Shown piece by piece: positions 35,164 through 44,711 of a DNA stretch of 64,000 nucleotides (positions within the stretch are counted from its first letter, which is position 1; every line of letters starts with the position of its first letter). Location: positions 1 through 64,000 of the forward strand of contig NZ_JAAALB010000021.1 of assembly GCF_009905545.1 (NCBI RefSeq), given 5' to 3'. This DNA comes from Cellulophaga sp. BC115SP (GTDB taxonomy: Bacteria > Bacteroidota > Bacteroidia > Cytophagales > Spirosomataceae). The notes below the pieces were generated by a model. That model was not told the origin of the DNA. It saw nothing but the letters and a program-made list of their open reading frames with translations, and did not search any database. A program made the translations under genes and the position numbers.

Positions 35164-35248
35164 AAAAATGCTCATGATTATAAAGCTCCCGAACAACATA
35201 AAATCTTTCGTACTAAGTATTAATGCAAAATAAAATTGCATTAATACG

Positions 35249-35336
35249 CTTTATGCTGTAAGCCGTCGGCATTAGGCAAAAAAGCCTCAATCATTTCATA
35301 AGAAATACTATTTAACTTTTAGCCTACAGCATAAAG
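35249..35336. repeat. Inverted repeat CTTTATGCTGTA/TACAGCATAAAG
   Basis: A 12-nt inverted repeat (35249-35260 and 35325-35336) separated by 64 nt. Related words (AGGC, TAGGC, AAAGCCTAGAGCCTAAGGC) recur around it, suggesting a decayed mobile or REP-like element just downstream of the flavoprotein gene. Confidence 0.5.
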
Positions 35337-35424
35337 CCTAGAGCCTAAGGCGGGTAAAATTATTTTAATTTTGCCCACTAACTTACCCAAATTAGTTATC
35401 GATAATTGATTCTTTTGATATAGC

Positions 35425-36579
35425 CTACTGAGAAAAAACTTCCTTTATCCTTTTTTCAGCATAGCCAGGAGAAGTGGTCATACCTTTGCCCCCAATCCCC
35501 GTAGCGATATAAATTTTGTTTTCGAGTTGATGCTCGTAGATACCACCATCGGCAGTTTGTGAATAATAACCCGCCCAATAATTTTGAATATTCCAATTTG
35601 GTAATTTCATAATTCGCTGTGCCTCTTTCAATATCAATTGGTTGATGTCCATATCAATGCCGAAATCAAGTGTAGCATTTTCGTTTACACCAGCATATTC
35701 GTGAGAATCACCAATAATAATTGAGCCATTGAAAGCTTGTTTGAAAAGGATATGTATCCCCCAAGCGTTATACGGTTTTTGCCATTCTGGTTGTGATATT
35801 TGAGGATATGAGGCACAAGATTTAAAGCTGTCATAACGACGAATGCTCAACCCAGACAAGATATTTCCTTTAATTTGGACGTCTTTTAAAGGATAAGTTG
35901 ACATCATATTGAGTTTGCTCACTTTCATGCCGCTGTTTTCAAACAAGCTTGGAAACAATGCCTTGAAATCTCGCCCATTACAAATTGCGACTTTTTCAGC
36001 ATAAAACTTTTCATCTTTTGAGCTAACGACTTCACAAATCCCATTTTTTATCTGACAATCTACAATTGTGGTATTATTTACAAAATCAAGACCCCATTTT
36101 TTGATGAGTATTTCTCGTACACGGTGCACCATTGTTCTTGGTTCTACCGAAAATTCATTAGGAAAAAACAAGCCTAGTTTGTAGTATTCATTTTGAAGCA
36201 TTGGCATACGCTCAAAACAAACTTTTCTATTCATAAGCTCGCAAGCGTATCCTCGAATTTTGAACAACGCACGCGCCTCCTCCAACAACTTAGCTTCATC
36301 ATCATCTGAAGCAAAATAGTAGGAGCCATTTTTACGAGCTGTAATATCTGTCAAGTCTTGAAGGTTTTGATATATCTCTAACGAACGTCGACCATATTCA
36401 AACCATGTATCAAGGGCTTGTCCAGAGGGCACTACTTGTCCAAAATTTCTTACGGTAGCTTCCATCGGTTCTGAGTCTTTTTCAATCATCAGCACCGATT
36501 TCCCCATTTGTAAAGCATGGAAAGCATGGAACGTTCCAAGATTTCCTGCTCCCACCACAATCAAATCATATTTTTTCAT
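35425..36579 (-). CDS. FAD-dependent oxidoreductase, TIGR03364 (HpnW-like) family
   Basis: A 384-aa DAO-type flavoprotein. The Rossmann motif VVGAGNLGTFHAFHAL lies at residues 8-23. RNFGQVVPSGQ near 44 and the C-terminal IYIATGIGGKGMTTSPGYAE are typical of the family. TIGR03364 proteins are known to co-occur with PhnX-like hydrolases and with phosphonate transporters. The proposed role is oxidative deamination of an aminophosphonate to a phosphono-aldehyde. The next gene upstream on the same strand is exactly such a PhnX-like hydrolase, 148 nt away. No signal peptide, so cytoplasmic. The substrate is unproven. Confidence 0.85.
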   Translation of the reverse strand: MKKYDLIVVGAGNLGTFHAFHALQMGKSVLMIEKDSEPMEATVRNFGQVVPSGQALDTWFEYGRRSLEIYQNLQDLTDITARKNGSYYFASDDDEAKLLEEARALFKIRGYACELMNRKVCFERMPMLQNEYYKLGLFFPNEFSVEPRTMVHRVREILIKKWGLDFVNNTTIVDCQIKNGICEVVSSKDEKFYAEKVAICNGRDFKALFPSLFENSGMKVSKLNMMSTYPLKDVQIKGNILSGLSIRRYDSFKSCASYPQISQPEWQKPYNAWGIHILFKQAFNGSIIIGDSHEYAGVNENATLDFGIDMDINQLILKEAQRIMKLPNWNIQNYWAGYYSQTADGGIYEHQLENKIYIATGIGGKGMTTSPGYAEKRIKEVFSQ

Positions 36580-36727
36580 TAGTTGTATTTTAGGGACAAA
36601 GTGTCAAATGCACAAAGTGATTTGCATGCACTTTGTGCTTATAGAGCATAAATAAAAAATTGTCATTTAACTCACAGTCCGAGTGTTTTTACTGCTTATT
36701 TTTGTTTAAATAGTTGTGCAGAAGTAC

Positions 36728-37468
36728 TTACACGGCTAGGCTCTTTTCAGAAATCTCTTCGATGATTGGTTTCAAGGCCAACAGGTTAGGCAATAAACCA
36801 TCATTTCTATGAATATTTAATTGACTACGTGTATGTGTACCGTTAGTAACACCTAAAGACAAACGTACTCCAGCGCGTAAACCTGACTTAAGGTCTGATG
36901 GTGTATCGCCGATATTAATTACACGTTGAGCATCTTTTACACCTAGCACCTCCATAGCCTTCTGAATCATAAATGGCTCGGGACGACCTTTTAGCACGTC
37001 GTCGGGTGTAATAGAGACATCGATTATTCCTGAGCCATCGCCCTTATACTGATGGTCGAGTCCTTTTAGCCAGCCCAATTTACCCAAAATGATATTAGCT
37101 ACCTTTCTATAAAAACCTGTTGTTAATGCAATCTTTATATCTTGACTTTTCAGATATTCGAAGATTTCTAAGCATCCTTCAGTTGGGAAAATATCATGTT
37201 CCAAATAATGATCCTCCAATATCGAACAAAACTCTGTGTACGATATGTCTACATACTCCGACAATTCTGGGTGCTTTTCACCCAATAATTCTACCCACAA
37301 CATCTCAAAAACTTGTCGCTTGGCATAACCTTGTAAGGCCAAAACTCGCTCAGGCGTTACACTCAATCCTGTACGGGCTGCCGCTTGCATAAAGCATACT
37401 TCTACCTCATGGCGGTCGGTAACTGTAGTTCCTGCCATATCAAAAACGACTAACTCAATAGGTTTCAT
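36728..37468 (-). CDS. Phosphonatase-like HAD hydrolase (PhnX-like, TIGR03351)
   Basis: A 246-aa HAD hydrolase (ATG 37468; a TTG at 37477 would add three residues). Motif I is VVFDMAGTTV with nucleophile Asp10. DxAGTT is diagnostic of the phosphonatase branch. Lys50, in GYAK, stands where PhnX has its Schiff-base Lys53 (GLLK), so true C-P bond cleavage of a phosphono-aldehyde is feasible. Motif II is ALTTGFYR and the late motifs are KGRPEPFMIQKA and NIGDTPSDLKSG. Lys50 matches the PhnX lysine by my own alignment only. It pairs with the flavoprotein gene downstream to form an oxidise-then-cleave pathway. Confidence 0.87.
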   Translation of the reverse strand: MKPIELVVFDMAGTTVTDRHEVEVCFMQAAARTGLSVTPERVLALQGYAKRQVFEMLWVELLGEKHPELSEYVDISYTEFCSILEDHYLEHDIFPTEGCLEIFEYLKSQDIKIALTTGFYRKVANIILGKLGWLKGLDHQYKGDGSGIIDVSITPDDVLKGRPEPFMIQKAMEVLGVKDAQRVINIGDTPSDLKSGLRAGVRLSLGVTNGTHTRSQLNIHRNDGLLPNLLALKPIIEEISEKSLAV

Positions 37469-37638
37469 ACGAGACAAATATTTTATTATTAACTATAAAC
37501 ATATATCAGAATGGCAACGCCAACTCCGTGAACCAAAGGTAACAAGAGTACTTTTAACCAAATATTAAATGTCCGTTAAGCCTAATTAATAGACTGAATA
37601 ACAAGAAGTTTTATTTGTATCCTTGCCAAAAAAAAGTT

Positions 37639-37672
37639 CTTTGACTAGCCAAATAATTTTGGCTAGTCAAAG
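37639..37672. promoter_or_regulatory. 15-bp palindrome in divergent phosphonate-locus gap
   Basis: CTTTGACTAGCCAAA (37639-37653) and TTTGGCTAGTCAAAG (37658-37672) are perfect complements with a 4-nt spacer. It lies between two divergent start codons, where a terminator makes little sense. It could be an operator, or an mRNA-leader hairpin for the hydrolase gene. Role inferred from position only. Confidence 0.4.
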
Positions 37673-37716
37673 CATACTTGAAATTCGGTTTAGCATTTAT
37701 GGGAAAAAAAATCCCC

Positions 37717-37848
37717 TTCGCCACTCCTTACTTTTCTTGTCTTGACACAAGAAAAGTAACCGCGCGGCGGCCGCAAAAGAAAGTCAAGAAATCCTAATCG
37801 GAGTGGCGACCCACCTCGCCTTCGGCTCAAACAATAGGATTTCGGAAA
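37717..37848 (+). repeat. Nested-palindrome dispersed repeat, copy 1
   Basis: Three inverted repeats are arranged in order: CGCCACTCC (37719-37727) with GGAGTGGCG (37800-37808); ACTTTTCTTGT with ACAAGAAAAGT around CTTGAC; and GAAATCCTA with TAGGATTTC. A GC-rich insert (CGCGCGGCGGCCGC) lies inside. A second copy without the insert lies at 47564-47660. It looks like a non-coding structured mobile element (MITE or REP class). Confidence 0.65.
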
Positions 37849-37955
37849 ATAAACATGTTAAATCATAAAACTGATTTACAAAACTTAAACAAACTCTTTG
37901 CTTATACATTCACTTGAACCTTTGTCATACTGTAGTTTATCAAATACATTTTTTC

Positions 37956-39251
37956 ATGCGTGCTAGTTTACAATCTTTCTTAAAAAAGAGTTCTCCTTTA
38001 TTTAGAGGTATATTTTTGGGTACTATGGCATTTAGTACTTATTTCTGTATGTATGCCTTTCGTAAGCCCTTTTCTGCGGCGATTTATTCAGATTTGACCT
38101 TATGGGGTATCGACTACAAAATTATTTTGGTAGTTGCTCAAGTATTGGGCTATGCTACCGCCAAAGGCATGGGAATAAAGGTGGTAGCAGAAGTAAAGCC
38201 ACATCAGCGAATGTTATACATTATCGGTATGATTTTGTATTCCGAAATCTGTTTATTGATGTTTGCGCTTGTACCTGCTCCTGACAATTGGATGTTCATG
38301 TATCTCAATGGTTTGGGCTTAGGAATGATTTTCGGTTTGGTTTTTAGTTATTTAGAAGGTCGCAGAATTACAGATTTATTAGGTGCAGGCTTAGCGGTTA
38401 GTTTTATCGTTTCTTCAGGAATTATCAAATCGGTATCCAGATGGGCATTGTCCTTGGGGATAGATGAGTTTTGGATGCCTTTTATGGTTGGGCTATGCTT
38501 TTTCCCTGCCTTAGTTATATCTGTTTGGTGTATGAATTTAGTACCAAAACCCGATGAACAAGACAAATTAGAACGTGTAGAAAGAGTACCAATGTTTGCC
38601 AAACAACGTCGAAAATTTATGAAAAAATACGGTCTGGGAATGGTCTTACTTGTCAGTATTTATGTATTGATGACTGTATTTAGAGATATACGAGACAATT
38701 TTGGCGTTGAAATTTGGCAAGAATTAGGGGTGACTGACATCAAGATTTTTTCAGAAACCGAAATTATCATAGGCATAGCTATTAGCTTGATGACAGGCGT
38801 AGCATTCCTAATCAAAAATCATAAAAATGCTTTGTGGTTTAATCATGGATTAATTCTGGGCGGATGCCTTCTTATGCTTTTGGGTACCTTATTGTACAAT
38901 GGAGGCTCTATTACTGGCTATTGGTGGATGGTCTGGAACGGGCTTGGCTTATATATGGTATATGTACCTTTCAATGGCATTCTATTTGACAGATTATTGG
39001 CAGCACTCAACGAGCGTGGCAACGTTGGTTTCTTATTTTACACCGCAGATTTCTGTGGATATTTAGGAAGCGTACTAGTTTTACTCGTGAAGAATTTTGG
39101 AAAAAATCCTATTTCTTGGCTTGACTTACTCAATGCTTTTGCACAGCTTTTACCTACACTTTGTATTGTTTTGGTGATATCATCTTACTTCTATTTTAAC
39201 CAAATTTTGCAACAAAAAACCAAATCAGGTTTACGTTTCTTGGGAGCTTAA
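37956..39251 (+). CDS. DUF5690-family 12-helix membrane transporter
   Basis: A 431-aa membrane protein. ATG 37956 is preferred to a TTG at 37914, because the product then begins directly before the family's conserved first helix (FSTYFCMYAFRKPFSAA near residue 25). About 12 helices and an MFS-like layout are seen. DUF5690 proteins resemble phosphate-ester antiporters of the GlpT/UhpT kind in this first motif (MYAFRKP), though identity is low. It is divergent from the phosphonate-cleaving genes and precedes the SusCD pair, so I infer it is the inner-membrane importer of the same phosphonate. Substrate unproven. Confidence 0.8.
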   Translation: MRASLQSFLKKSSPLFRGIFLGTMAFSTYFCMYAFRKPFSAAIYSDLTLWGIDYKIILVVAQVLGYATAKGMGIKVVAEVKPHQRMLYIIGMILYSEICLLMFALVPAPDNWMFMYLNGLGLGMIFGLVFSYLEGRRITDLLGAGLAVSFIVSSGIIKSVSRWALSLGIDEFWMPFMVGLCFFPALVISVWCMNLVPKPDEQDKLERVERVPMFAKQRRKFMKKYGLGMVLLVSIYVLMTVFRDIRDNFGVEIWQELGVTDIKIFSETEIIIGIAISLMTGVAFLIKNHKNALWFNHGLILGGCLLMLLGTLLYNGGSITGYWWMVWNGLGLYMVYVPFNGILFDRLLAALNERGNVGFLFYTADFCGYLGSVLVLLVKNFGKNPISWLDLLNAFAQLLPTLCIVLVISSYFYFNQILQQKTKSGLRFLGA

Positions 39252-39402
39252 ACCTGGTTCTCAAGGCAATAAAATGCCGATTTGTCGTAATTTATCTACG
39301 CTTAATACTTTACTAACAGAAACAACGAATATAGCACATATTACACCTCTAAAGTTTAATCAAGCTTAATACTAGCTTGAAGGTGGGGTTATTTTTTGAT
39401 TG

Positions 39403-39410
39403 TAAGTTTG
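39403..39410 (+). promoter_or_regulatory. Candidate -7 element of SusC gene in phosphonate locus
   Basis: TAAGTTTG matches TAnnTTTG, with a TTGA 22 nt upstream as a loose -33 element. It lies 122 nt before ATG 39533, so the SusCD pair may have its own promoter separate from the DUF5690 gene. Confidence 0.35.
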
Positions 39411-39532
39411 CATCGTTTTTCAAAAGGAGATTTCAACGAGTCCTTGGTTTTGTCCTAACCCATAAAACTCAAACCCCTTGATTCGTTTTACCCAATTTCT
39501 TTCCTCTATCACAAAACAAAACACACAATCAA

Positions 39533-42500
39533 ATGAAAAAACTTTTACCCATGCTAGGGAGGTTTCAACGTAATTTTACGTGGTTTATGACCTCGATGTT
39601 TGTTCCAGTTTTAGTGCTTTGTTGCTCAATGACTACACTCGGACAAATCACTGGTAAAGTAAGTGCTGCAGACGACAATTCTCCGCTTCCAGGAGTTTCG
39701 GTACGTGTAAAAGGTAGCGACAAAGGTAGCTCGACTGGTGCTGATGGTGGCTACAAAATCAATGCAAAGCCAACAGACATATTGGTTTTCAGTTTTATTG
39801 GTTACACTTCACAAGAAATTACAGTAGGCAACAAAACTTCTATTAATGTTAGCCTAGCACAAGAATCAAAAATGCTTCAGGAAGTTGTTACAACTGCCTT
39901 GGGTATTTCGAAAGACAAACGTACCCTCACCAACTCAATTCAATCAGTTCAAGGCGTTGAATTAATCAAAGCTCGTGAGCCAAATGCTATCAACTCGTTG
40001 AGTGGTAAAGTAGCTGGTTTGACCGTTGGTGCTTCATCAGAAATTTTGGGTCGTCCAAACTTAGTATTACGTGGTAATACAGATCTTCTATTTATCGTAG
40101 ATGGTGTACCTATCAACTCTGATACTTGGAATATTTCGGCAGATGATATTGAAACTTATTCGGTATTGAAAGGTCCAAACGCGGCGGCTTTGTATGGTTT
40201 CCGTGGAAAAAATGGAGCCATTTTGATTACTACGAAGAAAGGTTCTAAAGATAAACGTGGTTTTTCCGTTGAGTTTAACTCTTCAACGATGGTAGAAAGT
40301 GGCTTCAACGCTATTCCGAAAGTTCAGGATTTGTATGGACCTGGAGACCACGGAGTTTATGAGTTCGTAGATGGTCGTGGTGGCGGTAAAAATGACGGCG
40401 ACTACGACATCTGGGGACCAAAATTTGAAGGTCAATTGATTCCTCAGTACGACTCGCCAGTGGTAAACGGTGTTCGTCAAGGTACTCCTTGGATTGCTCG
40501 TGGTAAAAATAACCTAACTCGTTTCTTGCGCGATGGTTTGCAATCAAACAACAACATTGCCATTTCTTCAAGCACTGAAAAAGCTGATTTACGCTTCTCA
40601 TTATCAAACAGCTACCAAAAAGGTATCGTGCCTAACACGCAGTTGAATTCGATTAACTTCAACATGTCGGCAGGTGTTAATTTCTCTAAAAAACTTCGTT
40701 TGGAATCTAACATCAACTTCAACCGTCAGTCGACACCAAACGTACCAGATGTAAACTACGGACCAAACTCATTGATTTACAACATGGTAATTTGGGGTGG
40801 TGCAGACTGGGATGTTGATCAATTGCGCAACTACTGGCAGCCAGGCAAAGAAGGTATTCAACAAATCTATGCGGAATACCAACGTTACAACAACCCATAT
40901 TTTGTAGCTTACGAATGGACAAGAGGTCATTACAAAAACGATATTTATGGTTATGCTTCATTGAACTATAAAATCAACGACAATTTCGAATTGACAGGTC
41001 GTACTTCAGTAACTTCTTATGATTTGTTTAGAAATGAGAAACTGCCTTATTCTGCCACAACGTATGGTCGTGAAGAAGCTAAAGGTGACTATCGTGAAGA
41101 CAAACGTACTTTATTCGAAAACAACACTGATATCTTGTTGAAATATAGCAAATTGTACAACAATGCGTTTGATGTAAAAGTATGGGCTGGTGCCAACATT
41201 CGTAGCTTTAGCTACCGTTCAAGCTTTGTCACAACCGACTATTTGAACACGCCAGGTGTATATACTTTTGCTAACTCACTTCGTCCTGTGAAGGCTTATA
41301 GTTTTGCTTCTGACATGGAAGTACAAAGTGCTTACTATTCGGCTGACTTAGGATACAAAAGCTATATCAACCTATCGGCAACAGGTCGTGTTGACCACCT
41401 TTCTACTTTACCAAAAGGTAACAATACGTTCTTTTATCCATCATTCGGTTTGAGTACTGTAATTTCCGATTATGTGACTTTACCATCTGCCATCTCATTC
41501 TTGAAGGCACGTGCTTCTTATGCCAACGTAAAAGACGGTTTGACTCGCTCAACAATTGGCTCTACGCCAAGTGGCTCGTTCCCTGTAGGTTATGGAGTTG
41601 ACTATGCTTCATCTTATGATGGACCGAGCTATGCTAACTCAGTAGGATATACTATCGCTCCAGGCTATAACTTGTTGCCATCTTCGTCTTACTCTGACAA
41701 ATTGGATAATGCAAGCTTGAAACCAAACTCAACAGAGCAAATTGAAGCAGGTATTGACTTAAGTTTCTTGAAAAACAGACTTTCTGGTGAAGTTACTTAC
41801 TTTGTCTCGAACGACGGTCCGCGTATCTTCAACCGTGATTTGTCACAAACTACAGGTTATACCAATGCTATCGTAAACGGTATTCGTACTCAAAAAACAG
41901 GTTGGGAAGTTTCGTTAAAAGCAACACCAGTAAAAACACAAGCATTCAAATGGGATATCGTATTGAACTGGTCAACTTATAAAGAAGTATTGAAAGAAAT
42001 CTACGGCAACATTTCTTCATTGCCATCTAACTACTTTGTAAGCGGAAACCCTTCAAACATCAACCTTAACATTGGCGACAGAATTGACCCAGTAATAGTA
42101 TCGGCTTATGCTCGTACCACTGATGGTAAAATCATCAACGATGCAGGTGGTCGTCCGATTGTACTACCAAAATCGACATTCCAAGGTTATGCAAATCCAG
42201 ACTGGGTATATGGTATCAACAACAAGTTTAGTTACAAAAACTGGTCAATGAATATCTTATTAGATGGTCGTGTAGGTGGTGTAATCGAAGACTATATCCG
42301 TCGTCAGTCATTCCGTGGTGGACGTAATATCGAAACGGTAGAAGGTGCTTTGGGTACTGCTCGTGAGCAAGATGTAAAAGGCATTAAATCATACATTGGT
42401 GAAGGTGTAAAAATCGTAGAAGGTACGCCAACCTATGACCCAACTACTGGTGCAATCACCAACATGAACCAATTGAAGTTTGCTTCAAACGATATTAAGA

Positions 42501-42796
42501 CATTCGTACAGGATTATATCAGCCGTTATTATTCAACATCAGAAGGTAACATGATGAGTAAGACTTTCTCAAAGATTCGTGAGATTACCATTTCTTACAA
42601 TGTACCTGCACATTTGTTGAACCGCACTCCATTCAAGCAAGCATCAGTTTCATTTGTAGGTCGTAACCTATTCTACTTCGTAGATAGCAAACACTCAGGT
42701 GTAGATTTAGACCAATACACAGGTTTGAGTACAAGTACTGGCCTTCAAACGCCAACAATGAAGCGTTTCGGGGTGAACCTTAACTTAGTATTCTAA
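39533..42796 (+). CDS. SusC/RagA-family transporter of the phosphonate locus
   Basis: A 1087-aa SusC homologue. The signal peptide has a long n-region (cleavage near residue 37, TTLGQ). A CarboxypepD_reg-like domain (39-115: ITGKVSAADDNSPLPGV, GYKINAKPTDILVFSFIG) precedes the plug (GKVAGLTV, LLFIVDGVPINSD about 185-200, LKGPNAAALYGFRGKNGA about 215). The barrel ends FGVNLNLVF. It should import a ligand too large, or too dilute, for porins. Because the locus encodes phosphonate cleavage, the ligand may be a phosphonate-decorated polymer or lipid head group. That is inference. Its SusD partner follows after 162 nt. Confidence 0.93.
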   Translation: MKKLLPMLGRFQRNFTWFMTSMFVPVLVLCCSMTTLGQITGKVSAADDNSPLPGVSVRVKGSDKGSSTGADGGYKINAKPTDILVFSFIGYTSQEITVGNKTSINVSLAQESKMLQEVVTTALGISKDKRTLTNSIQSVQGVELIKAREPNAINSLSGKVAGLTVGASSEILGRPNLVLRGNTDLLFIVDGVPINSDTWNISADDIETYSVLKGPNAAALYGFRGKNGAILITTKKGSKDKRGFSVEFNSSTMVESGFNAIPKVQDLYGPGDHGVYEFVDGRGGGKNDGDYDIWGPKFEGQLIPQYDSPVVNGVRQGTPWIARGKNNLTRFLRDGLQSNNNIAISSSTEKADLRFSLSNSYQKGIVPNTQLNSINFNMSAGVNFSKKLRLESNINFNRQSTPNVPDVNYGPNSLIYNMVIWGGADWDVDQLRNYWQPGKEGIQQIYAEYQRYNNPYFVAYEWTRGHYKNDIYGYASLNYKINDNFELTGRTSVTSYDLFRNEKLPYSATTYGREEAKGDYREDKRTLFENNTDILLKYSKLYNNAFDVKVWAGANIRSFSYRSSFVTTDYLNTPGVYTFANSLRPVKAYSFASDMEVQSAYYSADLGYKSYINLSATGRVDHLSTLPKGNNTFFYPSFGLSTVISDYVTLPSAISFLKARASYANVKDGLTRSTIGSTPSGSFPVGYGVDYASSYDGPSYANSVGYTIAPGYNLLPSSSYSDKLDNASLKPNSTEQIEAGIDLSFLKNRLSGEVTYFVSNDGPRIFNRDLSQTTGYTNAIVNGIRTQKTGWEVSLKATPVKTQAFKWDIVLNWSTYKEVLKEIYGNISSLPSNYFVSGNPSNINLNIGDRIDPVIVSAYARTTDGKIINDAGGRPIVLPKSTFQGYANPDWVYGINNKFSYKNWSMNILLDGRVGGVIEDYIRRQSFRGGRNIETVEGALGTAREQDVKGIKSYIGEGVKIVEGTPTYDPTTGAITNMNQLKFASNDIKTFVQDYISRYYSTSEGNMMSKTFSKIREITISYNVPAHLLNRTPFKQASVSFVGRNLFYFVDSKHSGVDLDQYTGLSTSTGLQTPTMKRFGVNLNLVF

Positions 42797-42816
42797 AAAC
42801 TTGGAACAAGCGATTA

Positions 42817-42901
42817 TGAGTGATGAGTTGGGAGTAACGAGTGATGACTTTTAAATACAAATACTGATTTTCAAAAAATTGAACTCTAAACTCATCACTC
42901 A
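42817..42901. repeat. Inverted repeat in the SusC-SusD spacer
   Basis: TGAGTGATGAGTT (42817-42829) pairs perfectly with AACTCATCACTCA (42889-42901), 59 nt apart. Related words (GAGTGATGA, TTCATCACT) recur alongside. It lies in the 162-nt space between SusC and SusD, where it could alter their relative expression. Confidence 0.55.
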
Positions 42902-42958
42902 CAATTCATCACTAATATCTAACTTTTAGCAGTTTTAAATTCTTTAGCATTTACAACA

Positions 42959-44431
42959 ATGAAAAAATATATAGCAGCACTTTGCGCGGTTGGTTTACTT
43001 TCGAGCTGTAATGATTATGCAGTTTTGGAGAAAAACCCGAACTTACCTACCTCTGTTCCCGCAGAGCTTACCCTCAGAACAGTTCTTAGCAATATGAACG
43101 AAGGCGCTTGGAACGACGCCATGCGTAGTAACCAATTTTACTGTTCTAACTACAACTACTATAGTAGCAACGAATACAATTGGTCTGCGGCTTCTCTACA
43201 ATTTACGACTTTGAAAAACGTGATAAAAATGGAAGGCGAAGCGATTCGTTCAGGTGCCAAAGCTGTAAACCCTTACGCGGCCGTTGGTAAATTTTTGCGT
43301 GCTTATTACTATACAAAAATGACTTTGGCGGTTGGTGATTTACCTGTTAAAGATGCATTGAAAGGATTAACGGTTGACCAACCTACTTACGACACACAAA
43401 AGGATGTTTTTGTACAAGTATTAAAATGGTTGGAAGATGCTAACGCAGACCTTACTACTTTGATTGCGGCGAGTGACAAGTCTTTGACAGGAGACATTTA
43501 TTATAATGGCGACTTGATAAAATGGCAAAAAGCGGTTAATACCTTGAAATTGCGTGTTTTGATTCATTTGAGCAAAAAAGCTGATGATACTGATTTGCAA
43601 GTAAAACAACAATTTGCGAACACCATCAGTAACCCAACGAAGTATCCATTGATGACTTCGAATGACGATGCGTTACAGTATGTTTGGAGTAGCAATAACA
43701 AATACCCTCGTAATCCAGATAACTTCGGTAACAACGCAACACGTGAAAATATGTCGAAAACCTATATCGACATTTTGAAAGAAAACAACGACCCTCGTTT
43801 GTTTATCGTAGCAGAGCCTGCTGAAGCAAAAATCAAAGCTGGTATTCCTGCGACAAGTGTAAATGCTTACGAAGGTGCTAGTTCAGGCGAAGATTTGGCA
43901 GATATGTCAACAAAAGTATTGAAAGGCGAGTATTCATTCCAGAGTCGTAAACGCTATTATAGCAACTATGTAGGTGAAAACACTTTCATTTTGAGTTATT
44001 CTGAAATGTGTTTTAACATTGCCGAGGGTATCAACCGTGGGTGGGCTACTAGCGATGCTCAAAGCTGGTATGAACAAGGTATCAAATCATCTATGAGCTT
44101 TTATGGAGCTGCATTACCTGCGGATTATTTAACTCAATCTACTGTAAAATACAAAGGAAATAATGCTGACGGTTTGACTCAGATTTTGAAACAAAAATAT
44201 GTAGCATTCTTCCAAAATTCTGGATATGAAGCATTCTTCAACCAACGTCGTACCGGTATTCCAAGCTTCTTGATTGGACCAGGTACAGGTAATGGCACAA
44301 AAATTCCAAAGCGTTTTCAATATCCACAGTCTGAATTTACTACCAACAAAACAAACGTTGAAGCAGCTTTAAAACGTCAATTCACAGATGGTAAAGATGA
44401 CATCAATTATGATTTCTGGATTTTGAAATAG
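42959..44431 (+). CDS. SusD/RagB-family (SusD-like_2) lipoprotein of phosphonate locus
   Basis: A 490-aa lipoprotein with lipobox LSSC (acylated Cys17). It belongs to the SusD-like_2 branch: NDYAVLEKNPNLPTSVP at the start, AAVGKFLRAYYYTKMTLAVGD near 105, and EAFFNQRRTGIPSFLIGPG near 425. This branch lacks the classic SusD start seen in the first two pairs of the window. It is the surface lid for the preceding SusC. The next gene downstream encodes the PhnZ-like enzyme, but a hairpin at 44562-44588 separates them. Confidence 0.92.
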   Translation: MKKYIAALCAVGLLSSCNDYAVLEKNPNLPTSVPAELTLRTVLSNMNEGAWNDAMRSNQFYCSNYNYYSSNEYNWSAASLQFTTLKNVIKMEGEAIRSGAKAVNPYAAVGKFLRAYYYTKMTLAVGDLPVKDALKGLTVDQPTYDTQKDVFVQVLKWLEDANADLTTLIAASDKSLTGDIYYNGDLIKWQKAVNTLKLRVLIHLSKKADDTDLQVKQQFANTISNPTKYPLMTSNDDALQYVWSSNNKYPRNPDNFGNNATRENMSKTYIDILKENNDPRLFIVAEPAEAKIKAGIPATSVNAYEGASSGEDLADMSTKVLKGEYSFQSRKRYYSNYVGENTFILSYSEMCFNIAEGINRGWATSDAQSWYEQGIKSSMSFYGAALPADYLTQSTVKYKGNNADGLTQILKQKYVAFFQNSGYEAFFNQRRTGIPSFLIGPGTGNGTKIPKRFQYPQSEFTTNKTNVEAALKRQFTDGKDDINYDFWILK

Positions 44432-44561
44432 TATTAAATTCTTATATGGTGAATTCATTAACCTAAAGAGTATAGTCGGAGGAAAATTGGGAGTTCATAA
44501 AATGTCGCATAACAATCGTTATCGAGTAATAACCTCCAACTGAGTGGTTAATGATGCGTAG

Positions 44562-44588
44562 AAATAGTGAAGCCCTGCTTCACTATTT
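44562..44588 (+). terminator. Terminator after the phosphonate-locus SusD gene
   Basis: An 11-bp stem, AAATAGTGAAG (44562-44572) with CTTCACTATTT (44578-44588), a 5-nt loop, then TCTTTTTAA. It would end the SusCD transcript before the PhnZ-like gene. Confidence 0.7.
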
Positions 44589-44628
44589 TCTTTTTAAGGG
44601 TAATTGAAATGATGAATGAGAGGTGTAC

Positions 44629-44659
44629 GATTGCGGATATGGGATGTTGGATTTCGGAA
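44629..44659 (+). repeat. dispersed intergenic repeat, copy 3 (GATTGCGGAT type)
   Basis: GATTGCGGATATGGGATG followed by TTGGATTTCGGAA is the best-preserved copy of the family that also occurs at 16955-16984 and 25464-25493. It lies just ahead of the PhnZ-like gene. Confidence 0.55.
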
Positions 44660-44711
44660 ATAAAAATTACTCTCCAATTCACGATTAGCTAACTCACAAC
44701 ACACTAATAAC

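Noticed and set aside
35047..35241. 64-aa frame on the - strand with membrane-like composition
   Set aside because: It runs straight through the long REP palindrome; the Ala/Val/Thr stretch is a translation of the repeat.
37639..37672. Terminator call for the 15-bp palindrome in the divergent gap
   Set aside because: Both flanking genes read away from it, so a terminator has no transcript to end; listed as a possible regulatory site.
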